Below are positions 43,794 to 53,518 of a DNA stretch of 64,000 nucleotides, in pieces. The position numbers and the translations under genes are program-made. Each line of letters opens with the position of its first letter. The first letter of the stretch is position 1. The notes beneath the pieces are model-generated. The model saw only the letters and a list, made by a program, of their open reading frames with translations, was not told the origin of the DNA and searched no databases. The DNA is taken from assembly GCA_937927975.1 (NCBI GenBank), contig CALEZT010000010.1, positions 85,259 to 149,258 on the forward strand, written 5' to 3'. The stretch is from an uncultured Phycisphaerales bacterium. Lineage in GTDB: Bacteria > Planctomycetota > Phycisphaerae > Sedimentisphaerales > Anaerobacaceae.

Positions 43794-46250
43794 TCATTCG
43801 TACACCAGCCAGGTCGTCGCGGTACAGTCGGTGTCTGTACTCACGCGGAGCCAGTAGGCTCCGAAGGCAGCAGGGAATGTGTGGTGCGTTGCGGCGCCGG
43901 GGGCAACGGCGAACGAGCGGTAGGCGACCCAGTGTCCGTCGCCGGTGATATCCACCTCCACGCGCATCGTGACCGTCTGCGGGTGGGCATGGGAGAGCGT
44001 CAGTCGCTTGGTATCGTAGCCGGTCATGAGATAGGGGTCGGAAGGGGTATCGGCCTTGACCGGCGAATCCTTCCACGGACCGCCGCGACCGACGGCTTTC
44101 CCAAACTCCCAGAGATCGTCCACTGCGCCGACCCACAGCGAGGCTCGGCCATCGTCGGAGCGGATGATGTGGCGGTTGCCTGCGCCGCCGCTGATGCCGG
44201 TTAGAACGAGCAGCCCACGATAGGAGCAGTAATCCATGATTCGGCGGTTGTGCGTCGTGATGGGGCGGATCTTTGCGAACCCGCCGGCATTCTCGGCCGG
44301 CAGCTCGTAGAATGTACCGTGGCAGTTGAACAGGTCTCGCTCGGTGACCACCTCTCGGTCGATGCGGAGCAGACCCGTGCCGGTGAGGTTGTCGAACGCC
44401 GGATCACCCATGGGAAGACGCCAGCGCCGGCCGGAATCATCGATGTAGAGCACCGATGCGGCATCGACGCTCAGGATCCCCTGTGGAATCGCCATGTTCT
44501 TCTTCAGCCACTGGTGGGCTTGGCTATCGTCGACGTGCTGAAGCCGCATGGTCCCATCGAGCTCATAGTAGCCGATGTCTTCATTCGCCTGGCCGGCGAC
44601 CTTGACGGCGGCGAACGCCAGCGTCCGGAGGTTCTCGCCCCGGGGCCGGATAATGCCCGCCACCGACGCGCCCTCGCCCGCGCGGGCCAGACCGGTGAAC
44701 AGGGACGCGGCTTTGGACGTGCGTGAATCGACATCCGCGTAATGGAAGAAAACGGTCACTTCCCGACAGTTGCGATCCGTCCTCACGCGAATCCACTCCC
44801 CTGGCCGATCTTTCGGGAACTCGACCCATGCGTAACCTCGTGCGGGGACCGTGACCGCTTGCAGATGCGTCCACCGTCCGCTCCCGGCGGCGTCGATCTC
44901 AAACTCGAAGGTCAGGGGCTCGGCCGCACTGTGGACCAGATGCATGCCCCGGCGATCGTAGCCGGCGAAGAGGTAGGGATCGGACCATGCACCGGCCTGC
45001 ACGCTGTCGTTCAACCACACCGCGCCGCGTCCGAGGGGCGAGCCCAGTTGGTCGAGCAGTGAGGGGGCGGCGAACCACAGATTTGACTGCGACTGACCAG
45101 GGGCTGCCACGTCGCCTTTGGCCTTGCGTTTGTTGAGGAACTCGCTGCGGGCGGCATCGTCGCAGCCGAAAACGAGCCGGTCCTCCCACCGGCAGAAGTC
45201 GCCGATCACCTTGAGGTAAGTCGAGCGGGGCCTGATGCCGGCGGTGTTGCGGGTCGAGAACGTCCATGGGAAACGCCAGAATGTGCCGTGCATCGTCATC
45301 AGCAGATCGGCCTCGCCGATGTCACGGATGCGCGGCCACTCGGTGTTCCAGCCGTGGCCGCCGTCGTACGTGTGCGCGGCCTTGGGCAGGCGGAAGGCGT
45401 GCCAGATGCCGCCGTCGAGAAGCATAAGGATCAGGGACCGATGGTCCCAGCCGATGCTCCAGACGGGATCGGTGTCGGGATTCGCATTGCCATAGATACC
45501 GCCCGGGCCGGTTACGTCGCAGAACTGGTTGCGACGCATGACGGTCCAGGTCTGGCCGTCCCACTCGGCCAGGCAGCCGGAAGGGACGTCGGGCCGCCGC
45601 ATCGCCTCAGCGCTGCGTTCGCCATTGTTGGCGTAGATGACGCGGCCCTGGCCCGTATAGGCGCCCTTACCATGGTAGCCGGGCAGCAGTGTACCGGCGT
45701 GGTCGCCCTCGTCCCGGTTGGCGTCGCGATAGAGTTCCTTCACCGCCAGCGTGTGCACGTCCACCTCGTAGAAACCTTCCTCCATGGTGGCGTAGTAGAC
45801 CCGATTGGCCGGATCGGTGAGGTGACGCATGGTGGCGGTGTGTCGGCCGAACATGGACGCATAGGGAATGGCACGGACGTTCCGCTGGGCATCAATTGCG
45901 TACGGACCGATGAAGAGCTGGTTGGACTCGCGATGGATCATGCGGTTGGCGGGCGTCCCCCCGATGCTCTCGGGCCGGATTGTCACCGCAAGAGAGGGGT
46001 CGACCTCGTACAGCTTGTCGGAGGAGCCGCCCGGCAGGTGCGGGCCGTAGGTCAGGAACCACAGCCGGTCGGCCCACGGGACCACGGCGCCCGTGCCGCA
46101 CTCGCCCTGTTCGTTAAAGTAGGCCAGATGCGGATAGACGCCTGAGAATTGCAGATCGCTGCCTGCGATGGTCCCCGCGGCGGCAACACCAGTCAAGAAG
46201 ACAACTGACACGATGTTCGATGTGATAGCCATGAAATGGTTATACGTCAT
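43794..46250 (-). CDS. Large secreted protein of unknown function, beta-propeller-like
   Basis: An 818-aa protein with signal peptide (MAITSNIVSVVFLTGVAAAGTIAG). ATG 46250 or the in-frame ATG 46232 may be the start; neither has a clear ribosome site. The sequence is rich in short beta-strand segments containing aromatic residues: ADRLWFLTYGPHLPGGSSDKLYEVD, VYYATMEEGFYEVDVHTL, HGTFWRFPWTFSTRN and VHSAAEPLTFEFEIDAAGSGRWTHL. The last resembles SHAHPQTVTMRVEVDITGDGHWVAY near the C-terminus, and GRGAVWLNDSVQAGAWSDPYLFAGYD resembles GRGGPWKDSPVKADTPSDPYLMTGYD, so the protein contains two related halves. No enzyme motif was recognised. Neighbours suggest a role in glycan handling. Confidence 0.75.
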   Translation of the reverse strand: MTYNHFMAITSNIVSVVFLTGVAAAGTIAGSDLQFSGVYPHLAYFNEQGECGTGAVVPWADRLWFLTYGPHLPGGSSDKLYEVDPSLAVTIRPESIGGTPANRMIHRESNQLFIGPYAIDAQRNVRAIPYASMFGRHTATMRHLTDPANRVYYATMEEGFYEVDVHTLAVKELYRDANRDEGDHAGTLLPGYHGKGAYTGQGRVIYANNGERSAEAMRRPDVPSGCLAEWDGQTWTVMRRNQFCDVTGPGGIYGNANPDTDPVWSIGWDHRSLILMLLDGGIWHAFRLPKAAHTYDGGHGWNTEWPRIRDIGEADLLMTMHGTFWRFPWTFSTRNTAGIRPRSTYLKVIGDFCRWEDRLVFGCDDAARSEFLNKRKAKGDVAAPGQSQSNLWFAAPSLLDQLGSPLGRGAVWLNDSVQAGAWSDPYLFAGYDRRGMHLVHSAAEPLTFEFEIDAAGSGRWTHLQAVTVPARGYAWVEFPKDRPGEWIRVRTDRNCREVTVFFHYADVDSRTSKAASLFTGLARAGEGASVAGIIRPRGENLRTLAFAAVKVAGQANEDIGYYELDGTMRLQHVDDSQAHQWLKKNMAIPQGILSVDAASVLYIDDSGRRWRLPMGDPAFDNLTGTGLLRIDREVVTERDLFNCHGTFYELPAENAGGFAKIRPITTHNRRIMDYCSYRGLLVLTGISGGAGNRHIIRSDDGRASLWVGAVDDLWEFGKAVGRGGPWKDSPVKADTPSDPYLMTGYDTKRLTLSHAHPQTVTMRVEVDITGDGHWVAYRSFAVAPGAATHHTFPAAFGAYWLRVSTDTDCTATTWLVYE

Positions 46251-46419
46251 GCATCAGGATAAATCAACAGAGCCCACATCTGAGTCATCCCCAGTTGCGG
46301 GCGGCTGGATTTCTGCACATCACGCCGGATCGCCCTTCGTGAGAGCCCCTGCCGGTTTGAATCGGGCAGGTTTTCGATCTGATCGACTGCCGCGTAGAGC
46401 GATCGGAGGCTCAACTTGG

Positions 46420-46425
46420 TATAAT
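46420..46425 (+). promoter_or_regulatory. Perfect TATAAT box close to the CotH-like gene start
   Basis: TATAAT at 46420-46425 lies only 9 bases before GTG 46435. No matching -35 hexamer is visible at 16-18 bases. If used, the transcript would have almost no leader. Confidence 0.3.
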
Positions 46426-46434
46426 ATAGGTATT

Positions 46435-49380
46435 GTGGCATCCATCTACGGACAACTCGTTCTCGTGCTGTTTGCACAGGCCGTTGCTGCGGATACCGTG
46501 ATCATCAACGAGTTGATGGCGCTCAACGGCAGTTCGCTGCGAGATCCCCAGGGGCAGTTCGATGACTGGGTGGAACTCTACAATCCCACCGCAAAGGCCA
46601 TCAACCTGGGCGGCATGTATCTCAGCGATGATCTGGACAGGCCATGGAAGTGGCGGGTTCCGGACGATCGGCCCAACCTCACAACCATCGCAGCGAGGAG
46701 CTATCTGATCATCTGGCTCGACAACGACGTCAACGACTTCGGGCTGCACGCGGCCTTTCGTCTCAGCGCCGATGGGGAGGAACTCCTGCTGCTCGATGCG
46801 GACGGTGTCCTGATCGATCATGTCGTCTTCGGCGGCCAGGTCAGCGACGTGTCGTACGGTCGATCTCCCGACGGCGGATCCACATGGGGCTTTCTCGATC
46901 CGCCGACGCCTGGAGGTCCGAACGGCAACGCTTTTGGCGGCGTGACCGCGCAACCTGCGATGAGCCACGAGCGGGGTTTCTACGATGCCCCATTCGATCT
47001 GGCGATGACCTGCGACACGCCGGGGGCCGCCATCCGTTACACGATCGACGGATCACAGCCAGGCGTACAGGTGGGCAGATCTCTCACAGGAAGCATCTAC
47101 GCAGGGCCGGTCCGAGTCTCCACGACCACTTGTCTGCGGGTGCGGGCGACGAAATCCGGGTGGCTGCCCTCGAGGGTGGCCACGCACACGTGCATCTTCC
47201 CCGCCAATGTGATTCGACAGTCAGCGAACCCGCCGGGGTTTCCACCGTTTTGGACGGGCGCGACGGCCGACTATGAGATGGACCCCGATGTCGTGAATGA
47301 CCCTGCCTATCGAGACGAGATTGTCCCGGCCCTGCGAAGTCTCCGCACGATGTCGATCGTAATGGCTCCCGACGACCTCTTCGACAGTGAGCGGGGGATC
47401 TACGCGAACGCTGTGAATCGCGGGGATGAGTGGGAACGGCCCGCGTCGGTCGAGATCATCAACCCGGACGGGACAACCGCGTATACCGGATCATGCGGCA
47501 TGCTGATCCACAGCTATTCCTGGCGGACCCATGATCGGACGAAGAAACACTCCTTTCGGCTTGAGTTCCGCAGGCGGTACGGCCCACCGAAAATGGAGTA
47601 TAAGCTGTTCCCCGATGCCCCGGTGGATCGGTTCGACAGCATCGTTCTGCGGGCCCAGCACGGGCGATCCTGGGCGGGCCAGCAGTATCCGGAACAGGCT
47701 CAGTACCTCCGGGACGCGTTCGCCCGTGATACGGCCCGCGACATGGGCAAGATCGACGGGCACGCTGCCTTCGTCCATCTCTATCTCAATGGCCTGTACT
47801 GGGGGCTATACAACCCGGTCGAGCGTCCGGACGCGCAGTTCGCGGAGGAATACTTCGGCGGGTCCGACGAGGACTACGACGCCCTCAACCGCCGGACCAG
47901 CACCAACGAGGCCATCGACGGGGACCTGGTCCGCTACAACGAAATGCTCGCTCTGGCAGACCAGGGACTCAGCAGTCCCGATGCGTATGCCCGGATACAG
48001 AGGTACGTGGACCTGGACAACCTGATCGACTTCTTCCTGATCCACCAGTACACGACCAACAAGGACGGCCCGGAAATTTTCCAGTCGAACAACCAGCGGG
48101 CGATCGGCGGCCGGATCGGGGACCCGCAGTTCCGATTCTTCGTGTGGGACATGGAATACAGCCTGTGGAACGCGACCGATTTCCTGAACATCGAGGTGGA
48201 TGTCCCCACGAGCGCTTCGCATGTCTATACGAAGTTGAGGGCCAATCCCGAATTCCGCCTTCGCTATGCGGATCGCGCGCACAAGCACCTCTTCAACGAC
48301 GGGGCCCTGACGCCCGGCGCCGCCATGACTCGCTGGGAGACGCGGGCTCAGGAAGTCTATGGCGCCATCGTGTGCGAGTCCGCCCGCTGGGGCGACGCGC
48401 AGAGGGCCCGACCCTATACTCGCAACCTCGAATGGATGGCGGAACGCAACCGTTTGCTCACCGCGTACTTCCCCCAGCGAACGGGAATCCTGCTGGGCCA
48501 ATTGAAGGCTGCGGGTTTGTATCCTCCGGTCGAAGCTCCCGTGTTCCGCATCAATGGCGTCTATCAGCACGGCGGGCCCGTCGCGCCGGGGGATCTGCTC
48601 TCTCTGCACGTGCCCGCCGGGACGATCTACTACTCTCTTGACGGCTCGGACCCCCGAGCATTACAGGCTCCCAGCGTGACCGATGGAACGGTTCTGGTGG
48701 GCCAGGATGCGGTCAAGAAGGCCCTGGTGCCAGGACGACCTCTGGACGAGACATGGCGGACCAGCCTGCGCTACAACGATTCCTCCTGGCAGACGGGCGT
48801 CGGCGCCGTCGGCTACGAGCGGACCTCGGGATATCAGTCGCTAATCGGCCTCGATGTGGGCGACGCCATGTACGGCAGGAACACGACCTGCTTCATCCGC
48901 ATCCCATTTGAGATCAGCGGCGACCCATGCGAATACGAGACGATCGTCCTGGGAGTGCGATACGACGACGGGTTCGTGGCATACGTCAACGGTGTGGAAG
49001 TCGCACGAGCTTTGTTCACGGGGATACCTCAATGGAACTCGCAAGCCAATGGCGGTCGAGAGGCGGAGGATCTTGAGTTTTTCGATGTCTCCGCTTGCAG
49101 GGATCTGTTGGGGCCGGGCCCGAACCTTCTGGCGATCCAGGGCTTGAATACATCCAGTACGAGTTCGGATTTCCTCATCGGGGCCGAGTTGGTGGCGACC
49201 ACACGAACGGGCACCAACGATGAGTCCTTGTCTGCGACGGCGCGATACGACGGGCCGATCATGCTCGCCACGAGCACCCTGGTGAAATCTCGCGCTTACG
49301 TGGGAGGAGTCTGGAGCGCGTTGAACGAGGCGTTCTTCACGGCTGAACCGGCGTGGGCCATTCCCCCTGGCGATCGCTGA
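46435..49380 (+). CDS. Secreted lamin-tail/CotH-kinase-like protein
   Basis: About 981 aa from GTG 46435, which gives a short signal peptide (ASIYGQLVLVLFAQAVAA). An ATG at 46168 in the same frame would overlap the divergent gene by 83 bases and is rejected. Domains in order: a lamin-tail domain (VIINELMALNGSSLRDPQG, DDWVELYNPT); a chitobiase-type beta-sandwich (AAIRYTIDGSQPG); a CotH-like kinase domain (LRAQHGRSWAGQQYPEQ, VHLYLNGLYWGLYNPVERPD, FFVWDMEYSLW, the last matching the conserved Asp-containing CotH motif); and a C-terminal beta-sandwich (VRYDDGFVAYVNGVEVARA). CotH proteins phosphorylate exported proteins in Bacillus; the target here is unknown. Confidence 0.82.
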   Translation: MASIYGQLVLVLFAQAVAADTVIINELMALNGSSLRDPQGQFDDWVELYNPTAKAINLGGMYLSDDLDRPWKWRVPDDRPNLTTIAARSYLIIWLDNDVNDFGLHAAFRLSADGEELLLLDADGVLIDHVVFGGQVSDVSYGRSPDGGSTWGFLDPPTPGGPNGNAFGGVTAQPAMSHERGFYDAPFDLAMTCDTPGAAIRYTIDGSQPGVQVGRSLTGSIYAGPVRVSTTTCLRVRATKSGWLPSRVATHTCIFPANVIRQSANPPGFPPFWTGATADYEMDPDVVNDPAYRDEIVPALRSLRTMSIVMAPDDLFDSERGIYANAVNRGDEWERPASVEIINPDGTTAYTGSCGMLIHSYSWRTHDRTKKHSFRLEFRRRYGPPKMEYKLFPDAPVDRFDSIVLRAQHGRSWAGQQYPEQAQYLRDAFARDTARDMGKIDGHAAFVHLYLNGLYWGLYNPVERPDAQFAEEYFGGSDEDYDALNRRTSTNEAIDGDLVRYNEMLALADQGLSSPDAYARIQRYVDLDNLIDFFLIHQYTTNKDGPEIFQSNNQRAIGGRIGDPQFRFFVWDMEYSLWNATDFLNIEVDVPTSASHVYTKLRANPEFRLRYADRAHKHLFNDGALTPGAAMTRWETRAQEVYGAIVCESARWGDAQRARPYTRNLEWMAERNRLLTAYFPQRTGILLGQLKAAGLYPPVEAPVFRINGVYQHGGPVAPGDLLSLHVPAGTIYYSLDGSDPRALQAPSVTDGTVLVGQDAVKKALVPGRPLDETWRTSLRYNDSSWQTGVGAVGYERTSGYQSLIGLDVGDAMYGRNTTCFIRIPFEISGDPCEYETIVLGVRYDDGFVAYVNGVEVARALFTGIPQWNSQANGGREAEDLEFFDVSACRDLLGPGPNLLAIQGLNTSSTSSDFLIGAELVATTRTGTNDESLSATARYDGPIMLATSTLVKSRAYVGGVWSALNEAFFTAEPAWAIPPGDR

Positions 49381-49387
49381 TCGCGGC

Positions 49388-49427
49388 ATAAAAACAGCGA
49401 GGCCCGCGTCGGACAGACGCGGGCCTC
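49388..49427 (-). terminator. Strong intrinsic terminator, possibly bidirectional
   Basis: A perfect 12-bp stem (49399-49410 with 49416-49427, arms GAGGCCCGCGTC and its complement) with a 5-base loop. On the minus strand the stem is followed by GCTGTTTTTAT, so it terminates the LamG-protein gene whose stop is about 32 bases away. On the plus strand it lies 19 bases after the CotH-like gene but is followed by only a short T run. Confidence 0.8.
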
Positions 49428-49458
49428 GGATTTGCATGTCCTTGCAGAGCGCTGCCTG

Positions 49459-52437
49459 TCAGAACGGTTTCGGGAAAGATCCCGTCTGTCCGGCCAGGAA
49501 GGCGATCTCCGCCTGCGACAACGTGCGGTTGTAGAAACGGGCGTCATCGATCCTGCCTGTGAAGGGCCGTTCGATGCTGGTCCCGTTGAGCCAGGCGCCG
49601 ATGTGCCCTTCTCCGAGAATGACCGTCGGAACGGCCGTCAAAGGACGAGAAACCTCCTGATAGCCGTTGAGCCACACCGCCACTTCGGTCGCGGAGACCG
49701 TGACCGCGACGTGATTCCACTGATCCGCCTTGACGATCGACTTGCCGTTGAAATCGCCGCCGGCGACGCCGTTGATGCCGCCGTTGACTTTGCCGTAGGA
49801 GTACCGCCAATGCAGATCGCCGGCGGCCCAGCCGTCGCCGTTGTAGAAGCTGGCGAACTGAATCGGAAGCGGGTCGACCGTCGTGTTGACCCACATGGCG
49901 ATGGTCAGCGTGCTGGTGGTGGGCGCCAGCATCGGGACCTTCACCGCATCGCCGATGCCGTCGAGCGTGAGGACCTGGCCGCGGACCGGATCGTTCGTCG
50001 TCGTGGCGTCCCCGACGCCGGTGCCGTGGTTCTTGCCCATGGCGTCCTTGAGGTCGCCGTCGAACTTGTACCAGGCCAGCAGTTCCGTCGTGCCGGGATC
50101 GACCGGCGTGATGAACTCGGGAGCGGAGCCCTGCAATAGGATGTCGTCCAGGTAAAGCGTGCCCGAGGCGCCGGCGCCGTCAATGCCGATCGCCAGCTTC
50201 GTCACACTCTTGAGATTGACGCCGGTCGCGGCCAAATCGATATTCCAGGGCAGCCATTGCGTCTTCTTGAGATCGTCGGCCTTGCCGTTATAGGCGATCT
50301 TCGTATTGTTGATTTTCAGGTACATCTGACCGCTGTTGGCGGGGTCGCCGTAGAAGGCCAGCGACAGGGCCTTGTACCCATGCTTGGTCCAGTCCTGGGG
50401 CGTATCGAGCACACGCTCGGCCTCGGAATACGTGGCGCCGCCGGAGTTGTCATAGAACAGCGGCATGGCCTGTCGCCCGTTCTGGACGATCGCCCGCTCG
50501 GCGAACGGCGCCTGGGGATAGCCGACGATCGAGCCATTGGCCGCGACTTCGTAGCCGTCGGTCCAGGTCTGGAAGATGGCGCCGCCTGTGTCCATGTCGT
50601 CCGTGTAGCTCTCGAAGTCATCGACGACCAGGGCTTTGACCGTGGAGAAAGTCCAGGTGTCGCTTTCCCATTCCGCAATCGCCTCGGCCTGATTGACCTC
50701 GACCACCTTCCAGAAGTAGGTCGTGCCCAGGTTCAAGTCCGCCGCGTAGGCGGGTTCGCTCACCGTGCCGGCCAGGGACAGGCTATTGGCGTCGGTCCCG
50801 ACGAACACCTGGTGCGATGCGGCCTGCCGTCCAGCCCGCCAACTGAGGGTCGTCGCGGGAGCCACATTCACAGCGCCGGAGACAGGACTGGGTTCCCAGG
50901 CGGTGACCGGCACAGAGAAGAACCTCACTTCGCTCAAGCCGCTCTGCGCCGTGAGGCCACCCCAGTTGCTGTTGATGGTCAACCTGACGTACTGAGCCCT
51001 GGCGCCTCCGAAATCGACGGTTGTGTTGGCGGCATACGTGGGCGTGCCGTTCGCCTGGGCGAATTCGGAGACTCCCGCCAGAGGCGTCCAGGTCTGGCCG
51101 TCGTCGGAGTACTCGACGATCACGTTCTTGGCGCCGAACCCGATGAACGTTTCGATCACCTGGTTGGAGTTCCAGACCAGCAGCTTGTCCAGCATGTAAG
51201 GCTTGTCGAAAGCGTATTGGATCCACGCGGGCAATCCGGCGCTGGTCATCCACATTGTCGTCAAGTCCACGGAGTGCTGGTCGTCGGCGTTCAAGCCCGA
51301 CCCGTTGACCGTGTTCTGGGCGACCGCGCTGGCTTGCGAACTCGATGCGGTAACCGCAATCGCGGCGCCCGAGATCGGGTAAGAATACGGCTCGACCGTG
51401 AAACTCCAGACGCTGCCTTTGTAGATCGTATAGTCGGGGGCTGCGTTCACTTCGTCGACACGCCAGTAATAGACTTGGCCGAATTCGAGCCGGTCGAGAT
51501 CGAACGTCGTGTCGACCTGGTCCTGGCTGACAAGGACGCCCATCGGATTGGCCCGGCTGGCATCGTTGACGTCGGCGAAGTTCGTCCCGAAGTACACGTC
51601 ATGCGTAGCAGCGAACTCGCCCGCCGTCCAGCTCAGATCCGCCTCGCGGAGGACATCGGTCCCGCCGTCGGCTGGCTGAGGTTCGGAAGCGGCGCCCGAA
51701 ACGAACCACTTGCTGTACAGGTAATTCTCCATGCTGACGCGTTCGTCGTCCGTCAGGGGGCGGTCGTAGATCAGCAGTTCGCCCAGCTTGATGCCGCCGG
51801 AACGGTAGGTCCGGTCGCGGGTCAACATGCTGGTCTCGACGTTGCCGGCCGTGACGAGGCTGATGATCGTGTAGTCGGTCGGCAGGGCCGTGGCGGTGCC
51901 GTCCACCTTCTGACCGTTCAGATAGGTCGAGCCGGTGCGGATATTGGCGTGGGCCCAGCCGTTGGCGCCGTCCCAGATCTGATTGGCGGTGCCACGATGG
52001 AAGTGATAGTTGTTGTCGTCGCCCAGGAGGAATCCATTGCTGCCGGCGTCCATCCCGCACACCCAGAACACGGTCCGGACGTTGCTGATGTTCAGCACGG
52101 CGCCGGAAGCGTTGCGAAACTGCATCCAGGCTTTGTGAACAGCCAGAGGATTCCCATAGGCCGAGTCGCCGAAATCCACGATCGGCTTGCCGCCGAGGGT
52201 CCCCCGGACATACATGGGCTGCTGAGCCTCTGCGGTCTGGTCCGCGTAGTGGTTGTTGCCCGAAAGGTCGTTCCACCGGCTGACTTTCTCACCGGACAGC
52301 ACGAGGCTGCTGGTCTTGGATGCATCCAGCCAGAACGTCAAACCCGTCTTGACCGGCTGCGCGCCGGCCGCCGGCCCCAGAAAGCCGATCAGCACTACAA
52401 GCGTGGGAATCAGGATCAGTCTCTTGTTGCTGCACAT
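49459..52437 (-). CDS. Secreted LamG/F5-8C multidomain surface protein
   Basis: A 992-aa protein with a strong ribosome site (AAGGAGG) upstream of ATG 52437 and signal peptide LILIPTLVVLIGFLGPAAGA. Two LamG-like jellyrolls frame it: an N-terminal one (GLTFWLDASKTSSLVLSGEKVSRWNDLSGNNHYA) and a C-terminal one (LLAWYKFDGDLKDAMGKNHGTGVGDA and FTGRIDDARFYNRTLSQAEIAFL). Between them lie Ig/FN3-like strands (SWTAGEFAATHDVYFGTN, SWRAGRQAASHQVFVGTD), an F5/8C domain (SGLPAWIQYAFDKPYMLDKLLV) and a CBM-like segment around VDDFESYTDDMD. It has no catalytic domain, so adhesion or glycan binding is likely. It follows the prepilin gene after 98 bases and shares its fucosidase-locus operator. Confidence 0.85.
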   Translation of the reverse strand: MCSNKRLILIPTLVVLIGFLGPAAGAQPVKTGLTFWLDASKTSSLVLSGEKVSRWNDLSGNNHYADQTAEAQQPMYVRGTLGGKPIVDFGDSAYGNPLAVHKAWMQFRNASGAVLNISNVRTVFWVCGMDAGSNGFLLGDDNNYHFHRGTANQIWDGANGWAHANIRTGSTYLNGQKVDGTATALPTDYTIISLVTAGNVETSMLTRDRTYRSGGIKLGELLIYDRPLTDDERVSMENYLYSKWFVSGAASEPQPADGGTDVLREADLSWTAGEFAATHDVYFGTNFADVNDASRANPMGVLVSQDQVDTTFDLDRLEFGQVYYWRVDEVNAAPDYTIYKGSVWSFTVEPYSYPISGAAIAVTASSSQASAVAQNTVNGSGLNADDQHSVDLTTMWMTSAGLPAWIQYAFDKPYMLDKLLVWNSNQVIETFIGFGAKNVIVEYSDDGQTWTPLAGVSEFAQANGTPTYAANTTVDFGGARAQYVRLTINSNWGGLTAQSGLSEVRFFSVPVTAWEPSPVSGAVNVAPATTLSWRAGRQAASHQVFVGTDANSLSLAGTVSEPAYAADLNLGTTYFWKVVEVNQAEAIAEWESDTWTFSTVKALVVDDFESYTDDMDTGGAIFQTWTDGYEVAANGSIVGYPQAPFAERAIVQNGRQAMPLFYDNSGGATYSEAERVLDTPQDWTKHGYKALSLAFYGDPANSGQMYLKINNTKIAYNGKADDLKKTQWLPWNIDLAATGVNLKSVTKLAIGIDGAGASGTLYLDDILLQGSAPEFITPVDPGTTELLAWYKFDGDLKDAMGKNHGTGVGDATTTNDPVRGQVLTLDGIGDAVKVPMLAPTTSTLTIAMWVNTTVDPLPIQFASFYNGDGWAAGDLHWRYSYGKVNGGINGVAGGDFNGKSIVKADQWNHVAVTVSATEVAVWLNGYQEVSRPLTAVPTVILGEGHIGAWLNGTSIERPFTGRIDDARFYNRTLSQAEIAFLAGQTGSFPKPF

Positions 52438-52535
52438 GGTAGTCCTCCTTCTCGATGATGTTTGGGTCGACAGTTTCGGTTGCAGCGTTTCTATTCATGC
52501 CCGCGTGGCGGGCGATCTGTGCAGATGGGCCGGTC

Positions 52536-53333
52536 TCACTGCAGGGCCTTGAAGGCGTAGGCCTTCAAGGCGAAATCGAAATCCTCCATCTCTTCGTTGT
52601 CCTGGGGCGTCCGGTAGAACGCGAAGGTCTGCGGCTCGTGCAGCGCCTGGAGATTCCACTCGGCCAGTCCCCGACTGAGCCACCGGTGCATATCGACGTG
52701 GCCGTCGGCAAAGCTCAACGTGCTGCTGTTGTCGCGGTGCCAGACCCCGAACGGGTCCACCCACCGCTTGGTCTTGGGCTGGATGACCCAGGAACCCATG
52801 TTGTAACCGCGCGGATCGCACTCGGCCAGAAAGACGATCTTATTGGCGGGTTCCTTGACGTCGGCATACTTCTTGCAGGGCCGGATCTCCCAGGTGTTGT
52901 CGAGAACGCCGTTCATGCCGCCGGCGATCGAATAGGTGCGGTAGGCGTACTTGTGGTAGGGGTTGTTCTTTCGTTTGTCGGACGGGCAGCGGTAGACCTC
53001 GACCTTCTTCACATAGGGCCAGATCATGCCTCTCTTGAGGTATTCCTTCTTGAGTTCGACACTGGCGGTCTCCGGGCTCGGAGGCATCATCGCCCAGGGT
53101 GCGGGAACCACCACCGCTGTGTCCACCTGCGGATGGCCGCCGACGAGACTGCCGTCGTTCTCATCCTTGTACATCAGCCAAGCCATCGTGAGCGTGCGGA
53201 CGTTGCCGCGGCACTGGACGCTGCGGGCCTGCTCCCTCGCGACGTTCAGCGACGGCATGAGAACCGCCATCAGCACCGCGATGATGGCGACGACGACCAG
53301 CAGCTCGATGAGTGTGAAGGCGCTCTTTCGCAT
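52536..53333 (-). CDS. DUF1559-like prepilin
   Basis: A 265-aa protein starting MRKSA then FTLIELLVVVAIIAVLMAVLMPSL, a class III prepilin leader with Glu at +5. GGAGG lies 7 bases before ATG 53333. The body has CPSDKR, GGMNGVLDN, WHRDNSSTLSFADGHVDMHRW and other features of the large planctomycete PulG-like/DUF1559 family. Such proteins are thought to be exported by the type II/type IV pilus machinery and sit at the surface, and one could use the secretion operon at 840-11106; this is an inference. It is the first gene of the unit controlled by the operator at 53519-53556, followed by the LamG protein. Confidence 0.88.
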   Translation of the reverse strand: MRKSAFTLIELLVVVAIIAVLMAVLMPSLNVAREQARSVQCRGNVRTLTMAWLMYKDENDGSLVGGHPQVDTAVVVPAPWAMMPPSPETASVELKKEYLKRGMIWPYVKKVEVYRCPSDKRKNNPYHKYAYRTYSIAGGMNGVLDNTWEIRPCKKYADVKEPANKIVFLAECDPRGYNMGSWVIQPKTKRWVDPFGVWHRDNSSTLSFADGHVDMHRWLSRGLAEWNLQALHEPQTFAFYRTPQDNEEMEDFDFALKAYAFKALQ

Positions 53334-53487
53334 GGCGGTCCTCCGATGTCCTTACTTGCCTGCCTGTCCCGAGGTCGGCGTGCGCTCCCTTTCCGATACG
53401 CCGTCGTCCGACCGTGCGGCGTCTCAAGAATCGATCCGACTGCAAACCGGCGCCGTCGTGTCCTCCAGCCTCGGCACTCGAACATAC

Positions 53488-53516
53488 AGTATATTCTCGG
53501 ACAGAAGACGTTTCAA
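53488..53516 (-). promoter_or_regulatory. Sigma-70-like promoter for the prepilin-LamG unit
   Basis: On the minus strand TTGAAA (53516-53511), 17-base spacer, TATACT (53493-53488). It starts 2 bases after the operator, the arrangement expected for an activator that contacts RNA polymerase at -35. The predicted leader is about 145 bases. Confidence 0.7.
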
Positions 53517-53518
53517 GT

